In this document: positions 58,057 to 64,000 of the stretch, piece after piece
Layout of the letters: each line of letters opens with the position of its first letter
How positions within the stretch are numbered: position 1 is the first letter of the stretch
Assembly: GCA_029204225.1 (NCBI GenBank)
Contig: CM055096.1
Span: forward strand, 44,005,967 to 44,069,966
Origin: Diphasiastrum complanatum
Taxonomy: Eukaryota; Streptophyta; Lycopodiopsida; Lycopodiales; Lycopodiaceae
Length of the DNA: 64,000 bases
Direction of reading: 5' to 3'
Position numbers and translations under genes: made by a program
Notes under the pieces: generated by a model
Told to the model about the DNA's origin: nothing
The model's input: the letters and a program-made list of their open reading frames with translations, nothing else
Databases searched by the model: none

Positions 58057-59150
58057 CATATTGTACATTTTTGTCTATAATTGGGTTCCACACATGTATT
58101 GTGGTTAGCTCGAGTCAAGAGAGGTGGTTGTGTCTATTTGGTGGAGGTCCCTAATTTATAGAATCTAGACCTTGATTTGATATGAGATTTTGACCAACCA
58201 TGCACCTACCAAGCATGACTCTAGGAAATAGACTAGGGTTTCATTTTAGAGCAAAAAGAGTGAGTTAACTTTCTTATTACATGCTGGAAATTCACCTAAC
58301 TTTACAAAGGAAGTGAGTTTTGCTATGTATTCCAAGCTCCCATAGTGAGAAGATAGATTATTTTTGGAGCACATTGGCAATCTCAAATTTGTCCTCTCCA
58401 TGTACATTGACTTCAAACATTGTTCGAAATCCGTACATCAGGTTGCTTTTCACACGTGTGGGCTCGAATTTGTGTCTTTGATCTTTGTTTTTTATTATCA
58501 ATGCTTGTTGTGTGTCAATTTGCCAATCTAGATCAAGATTTGATGACTAGTTTTTTGATGCATTATTAAGCAAGTACATAATCACTCTTGTGGATCATTT
58601 AAGATCCATTTATGGTCTAAAAAATACTATACTTTCACACATTGAAATTTAAATAATGGACATGGGTGAATCTTATAATATGAATGTATTGTACTTTTGG
58701 TGCAATTATAAAAAATTAGGTCTCAAATACATGTAATATACTACCTACTACATTTTAAGAAAAATGAAATCTTAGATGATTTTACACATTGAGACATTTT
58801 TTTGATATATTCCTTCTTGGTTGCTTCTTCCAACAAACCAGTGAAGCGGCAAAATAGGAATGCATATCATTAACCTACTATGAGTTGGAAACAACATGTT
58901 TGATGTATTACATTCTACCTATCAAATAAGTTAATAGGGCCCATACTCGAGACATTCAACCTTTGAGTTTTCTACCTTAGGCATTTCTCTTTGGATGTTG
59001 ATGTAGACTCTATCACCCACCTTCAAGTCATGTGCTTAAGATATTTGTCTTCTGCTAGCTCTTACCATCACTTTGTTGGAATTGATGATATTTTGTTCTA
59101 TATTATGGATATCAATTGCATAAATAGAAAAGCGAGAATGTCCCTTGTGG
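58057..59150. other. Intergenic, possible Copia LTR
   Basis: Follows the Copia coding end, so its 3' LTR should begin near 58100-58140; ends not definable. No genes recognised. Confidence 0.35.
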
Positions 59151-59461
59151 ATGCCATTGGAACTCTTTTGGGTGCTTGGATGAGATATTTCTAAAATGGT
59201 TTTAGTGGAAGTGAAGCTGATATATATATAGCAAATTTGAAAACATGACATATGAGTAGGTGAAGAAATACACTAGCTATATGCTTGTTGCTTGTAAGTG
59301 TAAGTGAGGATGCCATTGGAACTCTTTTGGGTGCTTGGATGAGATATTTGTAAAGTGGTTTTAGTGGAAGTGAAGTTGATATATATAGCAAATTTGAAAA
59401 CATGACATATGAGTAGGTGAATAAATACACTAGCTATATGCTTGTTGCTTGTAAGTGAGGT
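59151..59461. repeat. About 159-bp tandem duplication
   Basis: ATGCCATTGGAACTCTTTTG... at 59151-59309 is repeated at 59310-59461 with small differences (TA-repeat length, a few substitutions). Not coding. Confidence 0.9.
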
Positions 59462-59756
59462 CTACAAGTGATTTACTACATCCCTTGGTGTGAATTCTAA
59501 TAATTTGGAATATGATCCTATTGACAACCACATATTTTTCAAATTTTTGGGGGTTCGAAATATGCATGAGTTCCCACAACATAGTCAAAACACACTCAAA
59601 GATCTAGAGAGCTTACTATTGAATGTGGATGAGGGTAGACCAAAATAAATTGAAACACGATTTTTTTTGCCTTAGATGCAATGACATCTCACTTAGTGAT
59701 TCACTACCCTCCGTCTTATGACAACATGGTGCGAACATCATGATTCGATTTTTGAA

Positions 59757-59805
59757 GAGAGAGAGAGAGAGTTGTCAATAACGTGTGTGTGTGTGCGTGT
59801 GTGTG
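59757..59805. repeat. (GA)n and (GT)n microsatellites
   Basis: Short GA run at 59757-59770 and GT run at about 59784-59805. Confidence 0.8.
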
Positions 59806-59996
59806 TCCCTGTCTTGCATCATTTACATGGGCATGAACATGGGCATGATCTAAACTACATCACATCAAGTAATGTATGAACATTTTATGCACATCACTGA
59901 AATTCAAAGCATTGCATGAAGCAGCTAATAGCTAATAGCTGCTAATTGAATGCATTGTCTCCCATTACCTTCAGCCCTGTCCTATGTGCTTAATCC

Positions 59997-60000
<4 letters not shown>

Positions 60001-60071
<71 letters not shown>
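60001..60071. repeat. (CT)n microsatellite
   Basis: About 35 uninterrupted CT units. The LINE 3' hairpin is not present beside it, so it is not an obvious LINE tail. Confidence 0.95.
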
Positions 60072-60073
<2 letters not shown>

Positions 60074-60918
60074 GTCAAGTTTTTTGAGCTAACAGTAATG
60101 TAGATCTTATAAAAAACATAAGAGCAGACAAATCCGGACAGCATGTTGTATATCATAAGCGTTTTGGGATTCCAAAATGTATACATAATTCTTATATTCA
60201 AACTGAGCAGGACATTGCACATTTCCTATTTGAGCTTGATACCAACTGCTGTCTAAATAGAAACGATCACTTTCGCATATAGATAGCAAAATTTATGTTA
60301 TTCTGCTTTATTCCTTGGGATTTTATCAGCAGCTTCAATACAGTAGCTGCTTTATGGTATTGTCAAGAGTAAGTAGAACTTGCAACGACTTTCTACTGAA
60401 AAGTGCTTTCACCTGTTTTTTTAGATGCAATCGCTTATATAAATACAAACACTATAAATACCAAATGTAATAACTAGCTGATGTCACCGTAAACTGCATG
60501 CGTTTCGTGGCTATGCTTGTAAATGCTTCATTTTCATCTATCTCTTAATTTCAGGGGAAATTCATAGACAAGTGTAGACCCCAATTGCCTTTGCTTTTTC
60601 TGATGCCATTGATCTTAGAAGCCGCAATGATCCCAGTGTGATAGGCGGATCATGGGATTCTGCGTTAGCAAGCAACGAGTCTGTTAGCTACAGAAATGCA
60701 TGTGAATGCTGAGGGAGCTACTCAACAGAATGGAATCATCAAAGAGCTGGAAAGCTGGCACAACGTCAAGACTGAGCTGCAGCATCAAAATTCAAATCAA
60801 ACTTCCTGTAGCAAAACTCTGTGAAAGAATGAAGAATTCTAACATGAGAACATGTGCAGAAACTAATCACTTGATCCAGAAATGAACGTACTTGCTGCCC
60901 ACATTAATGAGAAACTGC
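60072..60918. other. 3' flank of extensin gene
   Basis: No other gene recognised. The first few hundred bases below 60919 would be the 3' UTR; no strong AATAAA signal stands out. Confidence 0.4.
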
Positions 60919-61599
60919 TTAGTAACTCCGAGGCGGTGGTGGAGACTTGTAGTGGTAGGTAGATGGTGGCGGATGTGAGGGAGGTGGGGGAGATTTGTAG
61001 TGATATGGAGATGGCGGTGGATGTGATGGAGGCGGTGGCGATTTGTAGTAGTAGGGAGAAGGTGGTGGATGTGATGGAGGTGGTGGAGACTTGTAGTAGT
61101 AGGGAGAAGGTGGTGGATGTGAGGGCGGTGGCGGAGACTTGTAGAAGTAGGGAGATGGTGGAGACTTGTAATGATAAGGAGATGGTGGTGGATGCGAGGG
61201 GGGTGGAGAAGACTTGTAGTAATAAGGAGATGGTGGTGGCGGGGGAGACTTATAGTGATATGGAGATGGAGGAGGTGGCGATGGAGGTGGAGGGGACTTG
61301 TAGTGGTAGGGAGAGGGTGGTGGGTGAGAAGGTGGCGGAGGGGGTGATTTGTAGTGGTAGGGTGAAGGAGGAGGTGGAGAAGGAGGTGGGGGTGGCGGAG
61401 ATTTGTAGAGATATGGAGGAGGATGGTGCGGATAGTGAGGAGGTGGGGATTTGTAGTGATAAGGAGCTGCAGGAGGAGGGGGAGACTTGTGTGCATACTT
61501 TGGATGGCCATGTCCGTGCGCAGAGCAGAAGGGCAAGGTGAGAAACATCAGCAATGCAGTCCATTTCCACACAGAATCATCCACCACAAGCCTCGCCAT
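60919..61599 (-). CDS. Extensin-like cell-wall hydroxyproline-rich glycoprotein
   Basis: A single-exon frame of 226 codons. I take the start at 61599 (MARLVVDDSVWKW); an in-frame ATG three codons earlier is possible. Residues about 1-30 form a signal peptide (hydrophobic WTALLMFLTLPFCSA), followed by a His-rich linker. The rest is 10-plus repeats of S-P(4)-SPYHYK or SPYYYK with SHPPPSPYY spacers. SPPPP prolines are hydroxylated and arabinosylated in the secretory pathway; Y-x-Y motifs form isodityrosine cross-links in the wall. It ends SPPPPRSY. Reading frame and repeats are fully intact, unlike the surrounding transposons. The name extensin is safe; the exact orthologue is not determinable. 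Confidence 0.92.
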   Translation of the reverse strand: MARLVVDDSVWKWTALLMFLTLPFCSAHGHGHPKYAHKSPPPPAAPYHYKSPPPHYPHHPPPYLYKSPPPPPPSPPPPSPYHYKSPPPPPSHPPPSPYHYKSPPPPSPPPPSPYHYKSPPPPPSPYYYKSSPPPSHPPPSPYHYKSPPSPYFYKSPPPPSHPPPSPYYYKSPPPPSHPPPSPYYYKSPPPPSHPPPSPYHYKSPPPPSHPPPSTYHYKSPPPPRSY

Positions 61600-61900
61600 G
61601 GTCAGCAAAAGAACTGAAGCTTTATTTCTTCAGCTTGCGAAGAACCAATAACTTCAATGGCAAACGGTAGAAGCTACTCCGTAGAGACCCAGTAAAGAGC
61701 TTAATCCTTCAGCATTCCTTGCGACAAGAGACAAAGTATTATCAGCACAAATGGAATATTGAAGGAGTTGAGAATCAGACCAAAGTCTGATCGAGCTGCA
61801 GTTGAGCTCGAAGCCCCTAGTGGGAATATGGTGAGTTGAGAATGGACGGGGGAAGGGCTTTAATAGGCGAAGATGGAGTAGGAAAACCGACTATGCGCAT
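61600..61900 (-). promoter_or_regulatory. Probable extensin promoter and 5' UTR
   Basis: Minus-strand TATTAAA (plus 61859-61865) lies about 260 bases upstream of the start codon and could be the TATA box, giving a 5' UTR of about 230 bases. Tentative; no other element is obvious. Confidence 0.4.
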
Positions 61901-62132
61901 CATAGAACCTTCCAGGCCGAAAGAGACTGGGGCATGACTAATCACTCATGAGTACTCAATGCTGGAGTGTATCCATGATGTATCTCATCACGCTTCTGGA
62001 ATATGCAGTGGATCTCAATTTCCAGTGCTGCAGAGAGAGTCCAGATTGCAGCTCAGGTATGTACTCTGCTGCTACTGTAAGTCTCCTGCAAAAGCTGCTT
62101 AAAAACATGTGCAAGCAACGAACATAACGCGC

Positions 62133-62137
<5 letters not shown>

Positions 62138-62187
<50 letters not shown>

Positions 62188-62199
62188 CGCTCTCGCTCT

Positions 62200-62235
<36 letters not shown>
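62138..62235. repeat. (CT)n microsatellite with CGCT interruptions
   Basis: About 98 bases of CT with a central CGCTCGCTCTCGCTCTCGCG block. No gene; long open frames across it are artefacts. Confidence 0.95.
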
Positions 62236-62239
<4 letters not shown>

Positions 62240-62816
62240 AGCCACTAGTGTATAGACTCTTCTTAGCATTCTCTTTAAGGAATTCAGATTCATGAAATAT
62301 TCATTAATATTTGACATTTTGTTTCTGTTTTGATTCAATACCAGGAGTTACAAACAATTAGTATACACTCCTTTAGCGTCTAATTTGTGATGCAATACCG
62401 GGCTTGGCATTGTGAGATGTTGAATCCAAAAGAGACGGTCGCATATGGTGAAGTACCTGTTATGAATAATTGACATAATTCGCTAGTTTGATTTTTATGA
62501 TTTTCATGGTTTAGTTCAATCAATTCTAACCATCTCATCACATAAATAACCTTTTCGGAGAGTATCCAAAGCTTGATGTTGCATTAAAATTTACATTATG
62601 AAAACACATTGATTAAAAGTGGTGCATCTTCCTTGATTGAACTACTCCAAGATGTGAGTACAATGGGACATGACTCATGGAGAACTGTGCCAAAAGCATA
62701 GAAAAGTAAATCACACAATCAATGATTGATTTGTTCAACTTCTTGACGCAAGGGACTTTTCCCGACCATTTTAAGAAATCTCAACGCTGTTAATTGATTT
62801 GGCGATCTCAGGTCTT
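62236..62816. other. Unassigned intergenic DNA
   Basis: No recognisable feature before the Gypsy integrase begins at about 62817. Confidence 0.4.
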
Positions 62817-64000
62817 TCAGGTGATTGAAGGTCAATTGTATAGATGCGGTCATAATCAAATCTTGCGATGTTGTCTTCAGACAAAAGACATTCCTTTGCT
62901 TCAAAAATTATGGTAAGGAAGATTTTACAGGCTGGTCTCTAGTAACCTATCTTTGGAAGGACACTACTACATTTTGTCGGAACTGTGATGTGTGCCAAAG
63001 ACAAGAAAGGTCGATACCTACAATGGATTATTCGATGGTACCATTACGACCTATAGTACCATTTCAGCGATGGGGATTGGATTTTATTGGAAAAATAAAC
63101 CCACAATCGGTGGATGGTCATACATATATCATCGTAGCAACCGATTATGCTACGAAGTGGGCAGAAGCAAAAGTGTTGCGGGATAACACCGCCAAATCAA
63201 CTGCCAGATTCATATTCAATGATATTCTATCACAGTTTGGATGCCATTAAAAATCGTGTCTGATAGGGGACCGCATTTTGTGAATGATACGATAAAGGAA
63301 ATGACATATTTGTTTTGTATTATCCATAAAATGTCCACCCCATATTATCCACGCAAAAATGGTCAGGCTGAGGCTACTAATAAAACGTTGAAGGCTATTA
63401 TCGCTAAACAAGTGCTAGAAAAAGGAGGCTCTTGGCATGAGTTACAACCAGTGTTGTGGGCTTATCACACAGCAGCCTATAAGATTTCTACGAGTTATAC
63501 ACCATTCCAATTAGTCTATGGAACTGACGTAGTTATGCCATATGAATTCATTTTGCCAACCTTGCACATTCAAGCTGCATATAATTTGGGCCATGATGAG
63601 GCTATGCGTGAACAATTAATTGCATGGGAAAAGTTGGAAGAACATAGAGGCTGTGGATACTGGATGAACTGGGTGATTAAACAACAGCAGGTCCGGTGGT
63701 TCAACAAGCACATACATGAGCGAGACCTTGAGAAGGGCGATCTAGTGCTATACTACCCAAGGAGTATCACAAACACATTGAAATCAAAGGACCAGCATTG
63801 GGAAGGACCATATCGGATTCTCAATATTTTTGGAAACAATGTGACCGTAGTGTGGCATAGACTACCGGGTTTACCATTTGTTGTCAACAACAATCGTGTA
63901 AAGGGTTATAATTCTCTGGAAGAAAGGGGCAATATCAATAGAGGATTGATTTATTCTCTATTTGATATCATGAAAGCCGGAATTACATTCAACCAACGTT
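62817..64000 (+). pseudogene. Gypsy integrase (runs off the window)
   Basis: Frame 62825-63250: FCRNCDVCQRQERS (zinc Cys pair), WGLDFIGKINPQSVDGHTY (first Asp). After a one-base frameshift at about 63241: PLKIVSDRGPHFVND (second Asp), STPYYPRKNGQAEATNKTL (catalytic Glu), WAYHTAAYKISTSYTPFQLV and the GPY motif HWEGPYRILNIFGNNVTV (about 63797-63850). The D-D-E triad is intact; the frameshift is the only obvious lesion. No chromodomain is seen before the edge. Same type and strand as the Gypsy at 52-55 kb, and it supplies the domain missing there. Confidence 0.9.

Noticed and set aside
60867-61570. Other-frame and antisense open frames over the extensin gene (Leu/His/Thr-rich or Glu/Val-rich)
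   Set aside because: Low-complexity shadows of the SPPPP repeat. Only one frame has a signal peptide and extensin motifs.
1-64000. CRISPR arrays, bacterial operons, rRNA genes
   Set aside because: Regular spaced repeats with unique spacers, Shine-Dalgarno-led gene clusters and rRNA motifs were not seen. The sequence is eukaryotic.

Overview
This window looks like a gene-poor, repeat-dense stretch of a land-plant nuclear genome. The evidence is short GT-AG-bounded exons, chromodomain Ty3/Gypsy and Ty1/Copia retrotransposons with initiator-Met primer-binding sites, an L1-type LINE, long (GA/CT)n tracts, and an extensin gene with SPPPPSPYHYK-type repeats. I cannot name the species. The dense nesting suggests a large genome, such as a fern or another large-genome plant (inference). 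There are no bacterial-style operons, rRNA genes, CRISPR arrays or intact tRNA genes.

Layout: 1-1680, decayed chromodomain Gypsy. 2.7-3.6 kb, an 88-bp tandem repeat and an 85-bp tRNA-like retroposon with an exact 17-bp target duplication. 6.0-6.9 kb, 3' end of an LTR element (minus). 8.65-9.76 kb, 3' end of a LINE (plus). 10.1-15.1 kb, the most unusual gene: a minus-strand, multi-exon relative of the DNA polymerase delta catalytic subunit (POLD1), in which all four exonuclease carboxylates are replaced and no polymerase domain can be found. 16.0-21.1 kb, a near full-length LINE (minus) with ORF1, endonuclease, reverse transcriptase and a C-terminal zinc motif. 21.1-22.3 kb, a second LINE 3' fragment abutting the 5' end of the first. 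22.3-25.4 kb, a decayed Copia element (plus) with its 3' LTR. 27.8 kb, a perfect 23-bp foldback. 28.4-30.3 kb, Copia remnants.

31.0-45.0 kb is a Copia nest on the minus strand. One rearranged element (31,735-36,592, GTTTC target duplication) sits inside the LTR of a second. A third lies at 41.9-45.0 kb with its PBS and LTR. Between them, at 38.2-41.2 kb on the plus strand, is an unrecognised multi-exon gene preceded by a decayed coding stretch. 45.2-54.9 kb is a Gypsy element (plus) interrupted in its gag-protease frame by a complete LTR element (47,225-52,185, GAACC target duplication) that has a gag-like frame but no visible pol genes. 54.9-58.1 kb holds a Copia element with an internal inversion. 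60.9-61.6 kb is an intact extensin gene (minus). 62.8-64.0 kb is a Gypsy integrase domain that runs off the window.

The host-gene candidates are the POLD1-like gene, the unknown gene at about 39.7-41.2 kb and the extensin gene. Almost everything else recognisable is transposon sequence. No shared pathway links the host genes. The best candidates for something undescribed are the exonuclease-dead POLD1 paralogue, the LINE family ending in a stem-loop plus (CT)n tail, the gag-only LTR element and the very short tRNA-like retroposon.
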